A stretch of 64,000 nt of DNA, from positions 53,261,734 through 53,325,733 of the forward strand of contig NC_067145.1 in assembly GCF_903995435.1 (NCBI RefSeq). The letters are read 5' to 3'. Below the pieces are notes generated by a model that saw only the letters and a program-made list of their open reading frames with translations, did no database searches and was not told the DNA's origin. Positions 1 through 10,892 of this stretch are shown here, piece after piece (position 1 is the stretch's first letter; each line of letters starts with the position of its first letter). The position numbers and the translations under genes are program-made. This stretch comes from Acomys russatus. Taxonomy: Eukaryota; Chordata; Mammalia; Rodentia; Muridae.

Positions 1-89
1 TACTGCCCCTGGCTGCTTGAGGCAGAAAGAAAGGCAAGTGCTCTTTCTGAAATCCCAGCTGCAAACAGAGAAGGCACAAATGTGTAAAT

Positions 90-91
<2 letters not shown>

Positions 92-132
<41 letters not shown>
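92..132. repeat. (TG)n microsatellite
   Basis: About 20 uninterrupted TG dinucleotides. A CA tract of the opposite sense lies about 185 bp downstream, so the two could pair as the arms of a loop. Between them the DNA is rich in ATGCAT/ACATGT-type steps. Confidence 0.98.
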
Positions 133-136
<4 letters not shown>

Positions 137-278
137 CACATACACAAAAACCACATATGTACATATAAAGATATATACACCCGTATGTACATGTATGCAT
201 ATATATGCATACACTTACATGTATATGCATGTATGAATGCATAAACAAATGCATATACACATATGGACTCACACATTT

Positions 279-307
279 ACATGTGCATACATATGCATGC
301 GCGCACG

Positions 308-346
<39 letters not shown>
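279..346. repeat. Alternating purine-pyrimidine tract ending in (AC)n
   Basis: Every step from 279 to 346 alternates purine and pyrimidine: a mixed ATGTGCATAC part, a GCGC-rich core at about 299-316, then (AC)15. Long alternation with a GC core is the classic sequence requirement for left-handed Z-DNA. That it forms in vivo is inference. Confidence 0.95.
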
Positions 347-350
<4 letters not shown>

Positions 351-2936
351 TGAATAGGTAACAGTGCAATACTGATTAACCCTATACCAAGGGGAGCTGC
401 ATCACCACTGATCTTAAGGAAACCTTGAGCAGGCAGCTAGTTCCTCTCTGCACTGAAGATGGGCTCCAAAGAGCAAAGGCTGAAACTGTCATCACAGGAA
501 TAAACTTCCTGGGATCTCTGCTGCCACAAAACTCCAGGTCTAGGCCTGGAACCGCATCCTAAGCGCATCTCCTTTCTGACGCTGCTGGATTCACTCTTTC
601 TCCCCACATCACAGTCAGCACTGGGGCAGACCACATGGCCTTACACCTACCTCATGAGCTTGGGAGCTTGTATCTTGGTGCCAAACCCCTCAGAGTAATG
701 GCTGCCTCTGCTGCTCCCAGGGACCCTGTGCTTCCGTTTCCTCCTTTTTTTTTTTTTTTTTTTTAACTATGGAGTCCTTTATATGTTGGTCAATTATCCT
801 GAACATGAAGTTAGTCCTGGAATGGGTGATATATCTAATGTCACTCCATTGAAGAAAATAGATGCCCCCACCCAGAAGGTATAAATGACAGTTCAGTTGT
901 TAACTTTACCCTAGTGGCTAGGTTTTCTTTCATTCATTAATTCATTAATTTTTAAATAATATTACAAAATAAAATATGCTATTTTCCTCCTCTTGGTTTT
1001 ATCTTGTTCAACTTTGATGTTACATTTCCTCTTTTGTAACGTGGAGGTTGAGGACAGCTCCTGCCTACAGGCCCGGCAGGACACAATGCACTCTCAGTAC
1101 TGCCAAATAAAGGTCTCCTTCTGTTTGCTGGGCCCTATCATCCCTTCAGCTATGTTTAGAAGCCAAAATATTTCATTTCCTTGCACCCAATTTATACACA
1201 GATAAACTGAGGAACAGGCTAGTAACTAGCAGTATTTCTGTCCTTCTTGCACAAGTTGGCACCACGACATGTTCCTTTCACCTGTCTGGAGTCTCAGACC
1301 ATAGACAATAGACTAGCCTTTCTCCAACCAATCCTGCCACTGCTACAGGTAAATCTTCCTGAAACACTGCCATCCAGGCCTTTCCCTGCCCCAGAGTCTA
1401 CAGTGCACCCTTTTTATTTGCAGCCAGAATCCTCACTAATCCAAATAGCACCTTCTGCTCCACCACAGGGCATGTTCTCACCCTGTTCCTCCACATTAGC
1501 TCCCAACCCTCAGCCTCAGCCAGATCATGCTGTGCCTATCCTTGCAGCTGTCTAAGTTTCACAATGCCACATGTTCCTCCAGCATCCCCTAATTCTTCCC
1601 GCATCCATTATAGCATCCACTTATCCACCATCACCCTCTCAACTCTCCCATAATCCTTGGAGCATCCAGTCACCCACCAGCATCCTCTGTGGTATCTGCC
1701 AGCCGCTGTGCTGGTAGGACCAGATAGCTGTGAGCATCACGTGTTTGAGATGTACCAGGGCTCTGCAACCTCAACACTGCCAACAGATGGCACGGAAAGC
1801 AGAGGAGGATGACTGGCCCTGTGCACTGTAGGGTTTAGCAGTGCCCTTGATCTCTACCCGCTGACACAAGTAGCAACACACACAACCACCATATGCCCCT
1901 CAAATGCTACACATGCCCTGGAGAGAAAACAGATTCCTCCCAGGATATACTTTTATCTTTACAAATCACATGAACACTAGGTCAACAGATTCTTTCAATT
2001 CCTCCAGGCACCACCAGGACAAGGCTGCGCACACAGGAGATACGGTGTGAATACACAGCATGAATAAACGCATGAATGGGCATTTGTGAAGCAAAGATAA
2101 AGGTTCGCAGGAGCTCTGAGCACGGGGACCCAGACTTGAGCACTTGCAAAATCCTCCATGCCCCTTGCAAACATTACAAACAATCCACAGAATTTCTGAA
2201 TCACTTCACCACCTGAGAAACCAAGCCAGTACACAAGGCCTTGGATAGAATGGGCTCAATAAAATTCTTAGAGAATGAAAATTTTCTACCCCAGAGCACT
2301 ATTTACTGAGGGGAAAATGATAACTAATATAAACAGAAAGTTGCTTCTGCCCACACAGGCTGCGATGAGTGCGTCTCCATCTCTCCCATGCTCTCGCTCT
2401 TTGCTTAGTGAGCAGAGGAGACGTGAGCGGAAAAGCTGTGTGGAATCACAAAATGGGTGGGGGCCGTGGAGTGAGGTGGACGTGCAGTTTGATACCAGGC
2501 ATGTGCATGGTTCACCCAGAGCACAAGGTGCCCTAGTATGGTTGTAGAGTGCACTGCCTACATTTTAAAAAAAAATCTAGTCTCATGGATAGTAGAGAAA
2601 AATCATAGTCATCTAACAGCCAGAACTTTATACTTCTTCACACTTTTTGGAACCTCTCTTTGAACGGAGCATATACTCGATACAACAGGGTATTTCTAGG
2701 TACACTGTTGCCTTTGGGAGCTCCCATCTCCTGAGCAGTAAAATGAAGTATCATGCCAGCCCTCTCTGAAGCCGTCTAGGAGAAAGTGATTACTGGGTGG
2801 CGTTTAATAATGGTGCCGTTTCCTTATGCTAACCAGAACACTTGAGAGTGCCGTTCCTCATCAGCAAAGCAAAAGGCAAGGGCTTCGTGCTGTGTGTAGC
2901 TGGTAAGTACATACCATACACATGTGCACGCATTAC

Positions 2937-2941
<5 letters not shown>
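347..2941. other. Unique sequence, no gene seen
   Basis: Apart from a run of 20 T at 745-764, no recognisable element was seen. A stretch at about 1575-1700 contains loosely repeated CATCCAC/CACCAT words but no regular period. Open frames here are short and have no splice or family support. Confidence 0.55.

Positions 2942-2983
<42 letters not shown>
2942..2983. repeat. (CA)n microsatellite
   Basis: Twenty-one uninterrupted CA units, preceded by shorter CACA words from about 2918. Confidence 0.97.
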
Positions 2984-2984
<1 letters not shown>

Positions 2985-3061
2985 CATTTTGGTGTTTCCC
3001 AAAAGAAGCATTGATTAGATGAAGACAAATTGGCAGAAGACAAATTGGATAATCTTACCTA

Positions 3062-3115
3062 AAAAGTGGTTCAGAAAGGTTATGCAATTTTTTCAAAGTC
3101 ACACAGCAAAGGGCG
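3062..3115 (-). mobile_element. MIR fragment
   Basis: The words GAAAGGTTATGCAA and AAAGTCACACAGCAAAG follow the order of the MIR core read on the minus strand (gaggttaagtaacttgccc, aaggtcacacagct). MIR is an ancient tRNA-derived mammalian SINE. The match is short and diverged. Confidence 0.5.
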
Positions 3116-3360
3116 ACCATTGTCTTTTCTATTGTGTACCTAACTAGGCTCCTTTCCCCCATAAAATCCTCAATCACAAGAAGTCAAGACAGCAGCCATG
3201 GGTCCAGGTCCCTGACGCAGGCTCTCCGATCCTGCCAGAGCATCTTCATCCAGGCTAAGGCTTCTGGCCTCGGTGTGGTCTGAGAAAAAGTGAGCGCAGC
3301 CAGGAAAAGCCCACAAGTGAGTGATAGTGATCCGGATAAGAGAGAAGTCGGACAGCTTTC

Positions 3361-3547
3361 AGCCTGGGAGATGGCTCTGTGAGTACTTTTACAAGCACGA
3401 AGACTTGAATTCAGTCCCATAGCCCATGGAGAAAGTTGGGGTGTTTGTACACACCCCATGAACCATGGAAATAGGCAGACCCCTGGGGCTTGAGGGCTGG
3501 CCAAACTAACCTAATTAAGAACCCTAAGTCCCAGTGAGAGAAAAACA
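3361..3547 (+). mobile_element. RSINE1 SINE
   Basis: Begins with the GGGAGATGGCTC head and continues to the CCCTGGGGCTTGAGGGCTGGCC and CCCAGTGAGAG words of RSINE1, an old rodent SINE of the B4 group with a tRNA-type head. The tail and any CA end are missing because a second copy starts directly after it. Confidence 0.75.
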
Positions 3548-3551
3548 GGTA

Positions 3552-3872
3552 GGGCGCTAAGAAGATGACTCAGTGGGTGAAGTGCTCACTATGCAAACCT
3601 GGTGGCCTGAGTTCAGATCCCTACAACGTACATAAAAACCAAGACAGGACAGCACAATATCTGTAACCACAGCACACCTCCCCATAGATAGGAAGGAAGA
3701 CAGGATAATTCTCAGAAGCACAGGACAGCTAGCCTGACACAGGCAGCAAGAACAAGTCTCTGTCTCAGACAAGGGTGAGGAGGAGATCAGATACCTGAGG
3801 TTATCTTCTGACATGCTATGGCATGTGTACACACACACACACAAACACTCCACACCACACACCACACACACA
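3552..3872 (+). mobile_element. RSINE1 SINE, nearly full length, with CA tail
   Basis: Shows the head GATGACTCAGTGGGTGAAGTGC, the TGAGTTCAGATCCCTAC box and AGTCTCTGTCTCAGACAAG, then a CA-rich 3' end at about 3829-3872. It lies head to tail with the RSINE1 just upstream. Two adjacent insertions are more likely than a duplication, because the two copies differ along their length. Confidence 0.82.
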
Positions 3873-4118
3873 GTTACATGTGTCAGATTTCTTCAGCCCT
3901 GCAACCTTTGCACAGAGTCAAAACTCCACCTCTCTGGGCATCCCAGCATGGTCACTTACTAAATGACCCATAGGGAGGTCTTCCAGTAATCCTTTTTCCT
4001 TAAGCAGGTCACAGACAGAATCAATGTGTCCAGAGCCTATGGCCAAGTTCTGCATTTATACACCAAGATCAGGGCAAAGATGCCACTGGTGGGCAATAGT
4101 GTCACTTTCTTCCATTAA
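3873..4118. other. Unique sequence
   Basis: No repeat family or coding signal was recognised between the RSINE1 pair and the compound microsatellite. Confidence 0.5.
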
Positions 4119-4203
<85 letters not shown>

Positions 4204-4258
4204 GACACAGAGACAGACACAGAGACAGAGACAGAGACAGAGACAGAGACAGAGAGAG
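4119..4258. repeat. Compound microsatellite (AC)n(AG)n(ACAG)n(AGAGAC)n
   Basis: Four motifs follow each other without a break: AC at 4119-4132, AG to 4163, about ten ACAG units to 4203, then AGAGAC hexamers to 4258. Each motif differs from the one before by one base step. All frames stay open through it on both strands, but only because the repeat has no stop codons. Confidence 0.97.
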
Positions 4259-6371
4259 GCATCTCCTCCTGGACAGCCCTGCAAGGGATCCATGTCTAGG
4301 GGAAAATCAATCCCTAAGCTTCGGGGCCAGAAGAGTCAAAGTGTTCCCACTCTGGCCAACCTCTTTGCTCAACTTTCACTTTCTTTTAAAATTATTATTA
4401 TAAAATTTATAAAGTCACCAGCAGGTAAGAAAGTCATAAAAATGCACATGGGATATGGGTTGTGGGAAACGCAGGGAAAGCAGGGGTTATTATCAGAATG
4501 ATAAAGGGGGAAGGGCTCCTGGCAGTGAAATGAGACTCAGAGCTATCTGTCTACCTCTCAACCTCCTGACACGGTTGCTCTCTTGACCTTCTTAGCTCTG
4601 TGTTCTCCGATTGGTATTTTTAAAACAGACAAACTACAAAAGAGCTGGTCAGGAAGCCTCAGTCCAACTGATCTTATTCCCCTCCCCTGGCATAAAGTCC
4701 ATTAGTCATCAAGTGGCATCGTTGATTTTTAAACCACCAACTTTGATACGAATGCCAAAAGAAAACAGCAATCTAGAAGCTAAAGAAAAAAAAAAAGTAG
4801 ATTTCATTATGACACAAGAAGTCACTCTTAATGTAGCTGCCACTAAATTGTGTGACTACATCTACCATGTAAGCTGCATTGCACAACTGATATAAATCCT
4901 CAATTAGATGGCATTACATTTAAGGAAATGGTTCTGCTAGCAAAGGAACATGCTATCATCATTGTGTCTTTTTATTACCTCTTTGGATCATCGAAGGACT
5001 AAGCCCCCAGGAAGCTTGAATGTAAGACAGCCATGGATCTACCACAGCAGCGACTTTGATGCTATCTTGGGGCCCTGGAGGTGAGCTCTCTCCATCTATC
5101 CACTCTTCGTCTTTAAGGTCTTCTTCCATCTACTCCATCACCCACCTTCTTCTGGAAGCCAGTCTCTTTTCTGTCTTGCCTCCAGCTATGGGGTTAACCA
5201 AACTGTGGCCCAAGACGATGATGGGTAAGTTGCCGCAACACAAAATGGTAAGTGTAATTCATGATCATTGTTTTTAGCAGCTATTTTTATAACTAGATTG
5301 CCATGTAGCTATTGAGCACGAACTCTGTAGGTGGCAACAGCCCTTCTCTGAAGACACTCATGGATGGGGAAGAAGCCAACACTTCCTCAACTATTTATTG
5401 CCTTTCTTCGGGATCCAGGCTTTTACCTACACTGAAGTTGAACACATCAGTGACTGGCATCATCAGTGTCCCTAGGTACCTCCCTGTTTTCTGTACCTCA
5501 CCTGTTCATATGCACAGCCTTTTCTCCCTGGTACCCAGAGGGCTTCTCCCCTCCACTCTGTGGGTGGTCAGGCTCCTGCTCTAAGATGCTGGCCACTTGC
5601 CAATGAGCTCCTTCAGCCTGGCTCAGGTACAGTCTTGGAGCCAGGTCTAGGGTGCCTAGTGATCACAAATCTCCACAGCTCTGGCTTCTACTCATGCTCA
5701 CACTCGCATCCTCCTCATTTCTTTCCTCCCACCCCTTTCCACCTCACTTGGAATATACATCTTGACGACATTCTTCGTTGATGGATCCCAGCTCAGGTCC
5801 TTCCCCATCCAAGCACATCATCTGTACTTTCTTGTCATATCCTAGGGCTAGTACGTGTAGCCAGTTCATAAATCAGGCTTTTGCAATACTGTATACTTCT
5901 GAACCCAATCAATTGTTTTATAGAAGGACAAATTATAATCTGGTGACAGTTTGAATGACTGTATTTCATAATTTTAAAACAAGTAGTGTTTACTTCAGTT
6001 CTTAATATATGGGGCTTACCAACTATTAAGAGAATTCAAAGCCATAACAAACAGAGAGAAATTCAACTTTTTGTAATGTCACCAAGGGATTGTTTATTAA
6101 TGGATAATTCCACTTCAGTTGTATATTTACAACTAAAGATTGTTATTGCCAAAAAGACTTCTAGCTATTCTGAAGAAGCCCTCGGGTTCAGGAAAGATCC
6201 AGATGACTCAGAACTGGGACAATCTTTCCTATCCTCCCTTGCAGTTAGCCTTAACTATCAGCGGGTTCACATTTTGTCGCTAGACCCTTCCTCTTTCCAC
6301 TCCTAGAATGGAAGTCCCTGTGTGGGCCATGATATCAAGCTACACAGAATATAGCAATACCTAGAAGGAGT
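4259..6371. other. Unique sequence, no gene seen
   Basis: About 2.1 kb without a recognised repeat except short A/T runs. No exon could be supported. Frames such as 5312-5584 and 5986-6306 are short and have no family resemblance I can name. Confidence 0.5.
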
Positions 6372-6686
6372 CTGTGGTTGGGAGATGGCTCAGTGGATAA
6401 TAACAGTTGCTACCCAAGCAGGAAGAACTGAGTTCGAATCCCAAGCAACCATATAAAAAGCTAGACATGGTTACAAATACCTGTAAACCTCAGCACTGGG
6501 GGCATAGAATAGTCAAATTCTAGTTGCTCACCTTAGCTAGCCTGATACCTTAGCTAAAATAGTGAGCTTCAGTGAAAGGCCCTGTGTTTCCAGGACATAA
6601 AGTAGAGGGTCATAGAGGACACCTAACGTGCTCTCTCTGGACTCTGCTCATGGACAGTGATGCGTCTCATACACACATACATATAC
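6372..6686 (+). mobile_element. RSINE1 SINE
   Basis: Contains GGGAGATGGCTCAGTGGATAA, TGAGTTCGAATCCCAAGCAACC, the CTGTAAACCTCAGCACTGGGG block and CTAGCCTGATACC in RSINE1 order. Its 3' end runs into the CCA-type tract that follows, which may have grown from its tail. Confidence 0.8.
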
Positions 6687-6862
6687 TGCCACTGCCATTG
6701 CTACTGCCACTGCCACCACCACCACTGCCACCACCATGGCCACTGCCACCACTGCCACTGCCACCACCACCTCCACTGCCAGTGCCACCACCACCACTGC
6801 CACCACCACCGCCACCACCACTGCCACCGCCACCGCCACTGCCACCACCACCACCACCACCA
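6687..6862. repeat. (CCA)n/(TGCCAC)n trinucleotide-type tract
   Basis: About 175 bp made of CCA and TGCCAC units in mixed order, ending in about six perfect CCA units. It reads as proline-, histidine- or valine-rich peptide in different frames, the usual artefact of a stop-free trinucleotide repeat. There is no sign of translation. Confidence 0.95.
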
Positions 6863-7090
6863 TAAAAGAAAGACAGAAATAGTAGTCTGGGTTCCTGATA
6901 CCATAAAGTACTGCATTGGCCCTGGACTACTTACCAAAATTTGTATACAAGAGAAATACCTATCTCCTTTCAATCAAAAATATGTGTGGCTCTTTATTAT
7001 GTTCAGGCATCCTATAATGGGTGAATAAATTGTTTGACACATAAATCAAAGGACTAGTGTGCAGATCCTCCTACCCATGCCATTCCCAGG

Positions 7091-7248
7091 TAAGACAGCC
7101 ACCTGTAATCCCAGCCCTTGGGAAACAGATACAGGATCCCCAGACAAGCTAACTTGATAAACTAAATGACACATAAGCTGTGGGTTCAACTGAGAAAGAC
7201 AATTGACATCAACTTTGAGCCTCCACTCTCACATGTGCATAAATGCAT

Positions 7249-7249
<1 letters not shown>
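7091..7249 (+). mobile_element. RSINE1 3' part
   Basis: Starts at the CACCTGTAATCCCAGCCCTTGGGAA block and ends with TTTGAGCCTCCACTCTCACATG, the RSINE1 3' end that normally leads into CA repeats. The head is missing or too diverged to see. Confidence 0.65.

Positions 7250-7293
<44 letters not shown>
7250..7293. repeat. (AC)n microsatellite on an RSINE1 tail
   Basis: Twenty-two uninterrupted AC units directly after an RSINE1 3' end. An A/GAAA-rich stretch follows at about 7320-7372. Confidence 0.97.
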
Positions 7294-7295
<2 letters not shown>

Positions 7296-7372
7296 TTACC
7301 CACATGAACACACATAAACAAAAAATGAAAGAAAGAAAGAATGAATGAAAAAAAGAAAGAGAGAAAGAAGAA

Positions 7373-8086
7373 ATTTTACTTAAACTTCATTACATGCTTA
7401 ACAACCAAGGTAAGTTACTGATATGTTTATCAATAATCCTTAAATAATAAAGAAATGCTTAAGACAGAATACATGTAAAGGAATATTTAAGAGAGCACAA
7501 GATACTTTACCTACAATAGACAAACACAGGTATTTAACTTGCAATCCTTTATAATTCTTGACCAACAGCAATAAATACTCCCACACTGTCCTCCTCCCTG
7601 TATTCACCAGCACAAGACTCCAACACTCTTATCTGTTAGAACTGTCCTAGCCAAAACACTCATGTAGCCATCCCAGGACTCTACATTTCCTACAGAGATA
7701 AATATTTTTGCTGCGCTTATTAGAAAACAGTCTTTGATTTTAAATGGCAAACATTTTTAAACTCAGAAGAAAAGACTCATTGAAAGAAAAGTGTCTTAGA
7801 TCATCAGAAAAGGTGATATATATCCTTTGGACTAACTGGAAACAGTCTCTGATATTTTCATCATTCTAGAGAGTCCTAAAATTGATGTCATAACATCCAA
7901 AAGTATCATAAAGTCATCTGAACACATGGCAATTAAAAGAAAAAGCTATGTGCTAGCATCTGAGATCTTTAATACGCAAACAAGTTGAGGGCAGGAAGGG
8001 AGGAAAGGGGGAGGGAGGGAGGAATGGAGAAAAGAGGGAAGTGATTGGCAGGAGTGAGAAGACAATGCTTGCTTTAGAGTTCATTT
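7373..8086. other. Unique AT-rich sequence with a purine block
   Basis: No gene or named repeat seen. A purine-rich GGGAGG block lies at about 7986-8040, just upstream of an L1 insertion. Confidence 0.5.
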
Positions 8087-8328
8087 AAGAGGAGAGGTGA
8101 CTCAGAGAAAGAGGAAGCAGGCTACCAAGATGAGACTTGATAGCCTATGACCATATAATGGGGGAGGAGGTCCCCCTCGGTCATAGACCTAGGGGAGGGG
8201 AATAGGGTGAAAGCGGGAGGGAGGGAGGAATGAGAGGATACAAGTGGTGGGATAACAACTGAGTTCTAATCTGAATAAATTAAGAAAATTAAAATAAAAA
8301 ATTAAATTAAAAGAAAGGGGAGAGGTGA
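8087..8328 (+). mobile_element. LINE-1 3' end, 5'-truncated, with target-site duplication
   Basis: The body (8101-8314) is an L1 3' UTR with AAGATGAGACTTGATAGCC, CATATAATGGGGGAGGAGG and GGGAGGGAGGAATGAGAGGA, ending in an AAAATAAAA-type tail. Flanking copies AAGAGGAGAGGTGA (8087-8100) and AAGGGGAGAGGTGA (8315-8328) match at 13 of 14 bases and are read as the target-site duplication. The insertion site follows TTT/AAGA, close to the L1 endonuclease preference. No ORF2 sequence is included. Confidence 0.85.
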
Positions 8329-8470
8329 GCCTGCTGCTCTCACAGGGTTCAATTCCCAGCTCCCACACAGTGGCTCACAACCTTCTGTAACTGCGTTTCT
8401 AGGGGACCTAATACCGTCCTCCGGCTTCCATGGGTGCCAGGCATACATATAATATAAAACAACCTTTAAA
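8321..8470 (+). mobile_element. B3/B2-class SINE
   Basis: GGGTTCAATTCCCAGCTCCCAC, GTGGCTCACAACCTTCTGTAACTGC and GGCTTCCATGGGTGCCAGGC are diagnostic of the B2/B3 family. The head is shortened and overlaps the downstream target-site copy of the L1 just before it. Confidence 0.82.
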
Positions 8471-8831
8471 AATGGGAAAGTGACTAGAATTTAGGTTCTT
8501 ATACATAGCCTACAAACTCCCAGTTTCATTTTCCTATTGAAATGGTTTTGGACATAAATAGGGTTTTTCATGAGCCAAAACTCCCTGTCAAAGCCCTCCC
8601 ACTCCACACATCCCTACCTTATATTTAGCATTTATTGTATTACTAGGACTCAATTCATAACAATGATATGGTCAGTTCTCAACCAACCAAAGCAAAAAAG
8701 GCAAAATCATCAAGAAAATCCAAGGAAAGAATAACAGGAAATGGACACAAGGGACACCTGGCTTTCTGAAACACAAGACAGAAGAGTAAGGGAGAGGGCA
8801 GCCACAGCTCTCCCTATGTACCTGCGAGTTT

Positions 8832-8834
<3 letters not shown>

Positions 8835-8879
<45 letters not shown>

Positions 8880-8886
8880 CGCGTGC
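8835..8886. repeat. (GT)n(GC)n microsatellite
   Basis: Eighteen GT units pass directly into six GC units and GTGC, giving 52 bp of strict purine-pyrimidine alternation. It forms the left arm of a facing pair with the AC tract at 8912. Confidence 0.98.
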
Positions 8887-8910
8887 CATATTAGAGTGTA
8901 CTCAATCCCC

Positions 8911-8911
<1 letters not shown>

Positions 8912-8964
<53 letters not shown>
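8912..8964. repeat. (AC)n microsatellite facing a (GT)n tract
   Basis: About 26 AC units begin 25 bp after the GT/GC tract. Since (GT)n and (AC)n on one strand are complementary, the two arms could fold into a long hairpin or cruciform. Confidence 0.98.
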
Positions 8965-8965
<1 letters not shown>

Positions 8966-8970
8966 CGTGT

Positions 8971-9657
8971 ATATCTTAAGTACACACCAGCTGATAAGGA
9001 AAAAACTCAACCTCAAAAACAAGCTGCATACCAAAAATAAACTCAGAGAAGCCGGCTTGGGACTCAACATTTTCCATTCGTAATCCCCCACAGGTAATCT
9101 GGCTCCATAATGAATTTTAAGCTTCTTCTAGTGTTTATCTTCATCAGATGTACCATACTATAAATGGATGAGATTCTGTCTTGTCAGGAACAACATGACA
9201 CCTTTCAGGCCTGTGACACATGACCTTGCCAGGGACTCCATCGCTCCTCTTGGGTACCACAGAAGACTCTCTCTCTCCCTCACCAGGGGGCCTGAAATAA
9301 ACCAGAGGACTCCAGGCCCAAGATCGGTATCAGAGGCTATTCTTCCAACTACCCCCACCATCTCCTGTCCTCTTGCTGTCCCAAACTGCAATCCACACAC
9401 TTTAAATCAACATGCATTTTCCATTTATCTCCCCAGAGCTTAGATACTGAAGGGAATCACAACATGAGGAAACTGCCATCTCACCAGCCAGAGCCCAGCT
9501 GCAACCCAGCTGCTCTTATCCCGTCTCCAACAGGTAACTTAAAACCCATTTAATCAGTAGTACAGGGAAAAGGAAAAGATTTTAAAATACGCAGACACAC
9601 AGACATACACGCAAACACACACACACACACACATACACACTCCAGACTTTACCAATA
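8971..9657. other. Unique sequence with a short (AC)n
   Basis: No gene seen. A short CA tract lies at about 9612-9640. The rest resembles no family I recognise. Confidence 0.5.
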
Positions 9658-9745
9658 TATTGCTGAGGACTTAGTTCACTAACAAGAGTCCATGAATAAG
9701 AGCCTGGGTTTGATTTCCAGCACTGAAAAAGCATATAAATAAAAA
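9658..9745 (+). mobile_element. ID-like SINE
   Basis: TTGCTGAGGACTTAGTTCAC, AAGAGTCC and GGGTTTGATTTCCAGCACTG followed by A-rich DNA match the order of the tRNA-Ala-derived ID SINE. It is diverged and cannot be a tRNA gene. Confidence 0.65.
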
Positions 9746-10035
9746 AGATGCACAAGAAAGTTGGTGACACGGGCACTCTTCTAGACCAAGAGATATAATT
9801 AATCTTCTCTCTTAATTTCACTTAAGAATTCATAATCTCTTTTCTTTCTTTTCTATATATTTTTTTCTCTCTTATCTAGTGTTAAGGGGTTGAGCCCATA
9901 AAGTAGCAAATGCCGGCTACAGTAAACTCAGCTTGCAAGATACATACAAAAGAAAGTCCACTCTCCACAGCCATATAGGTTAAGTCTGAAAAGTTCGATA
10001 CAGGAATGGAGTCATAGGGGGATCATGGAAAAAAA

Positions 10036-10325
10036 AATGGCTCAGTGGGTAAGAATGTGCACTGTGCAAGCTTGGGGGCATGAGTTTAAATTGCCAGCAC
10101 CCATGTAAAACTCCAGGCATGGCTGCAGGTGCCCATACCTCAGTATTGGAGGGTAGAGATCGGTAGATTCTAGAAACTCTCTAGCCAGTCAGCCAGTCTG
10201 GCCAAAACTGTGAGCTTCTAGTTTAGTGAGAGACCCTGACTCAAAAGAATAAGATGGAGGGATATAAAGAAAAACATATGATAATCTCCATCCTCCACTT
10301 GTGTGCCCACAGGAGCACACACCTG
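10036..10325 (+). mobile_element. RSINE1 SINE
   Basis: ATGGCTCAGTGGGTAAGAATG head, TGAGTTTAAATTGCCAGCACCCATGTAAAA, CTAGCCAGTCAGCCAGTCTGGCC and GTGAGAGACCCTGACTC occur in RSINE1 order. It ends near ACTTGTGTGCCCACAGGAGC without an expanded CA tail. Confidence 0.83.
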
Positions 10326-10610
10326 CAGGTGGGGAGGCTGGTGGCACTGGCTGCATCTTCTCCAAGGCCAACAAGAGCATCTTAATCTACAGTTTTCAGT
10401 CTAGAGTCCTCAGACCTTGCTAAAATCATTTAGCTGGCTATGATGCTGCCACCTCCTGCTGGGGACACCAGCAAGACTCACTCTAGAGGTACAGACTAGA
10501 GGGTAGGATAGAGCTTTCGTAAAGATGGTGCCACAAAATGGTTTGTCCACACAACTCAGAAAATATATCACAATGCGATACAAATTTATTAGTATTACTA
10601 TATATGAAAG

Positions 10611-10892
10611 GTCTAAGGAGTTGGCTCAGCAGGCTAAGTACTTGCTGCACAGGCACAAGGGCCTACGTTTGACACCCAGAACCCACATAAAAAGCTAGGG
10701 GCAGCAGCATGCTCCTGGAATTCCAATGCAGGGAGGCAGAAAAAGGAAGATTCTTGGGAGCTTCAAGCCAGCCATTCTAGCCAGGCCAGCGAGTTCTTAA
10801 TGTAACGAGAGCCTTATCTCAAAAAATAAAGTACAGATCCAACGTCAACCTATGTACAGGCGTGGGGGCAGAGATAAATATACACACAAGGA
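10611..10892 (+). mobile_element. RSINE1 SINE
   Basis: Head GAGTTGGCTCAGCAGGCTAAG, box ACACCCAGAACCCACATAAAAAGC, then ATTCTAGCCAGGCC and CTTATCTCAAAAAATAAAGTAC. It has the same orientation as the copy 280 bp upstream. Confidence 0.83.

Noticed and set aside
6572..6865. Proline-, histidine- or valine-rich proteins
   Set aside because: These are translations of the CCA/TGCCAC tract in different frames.
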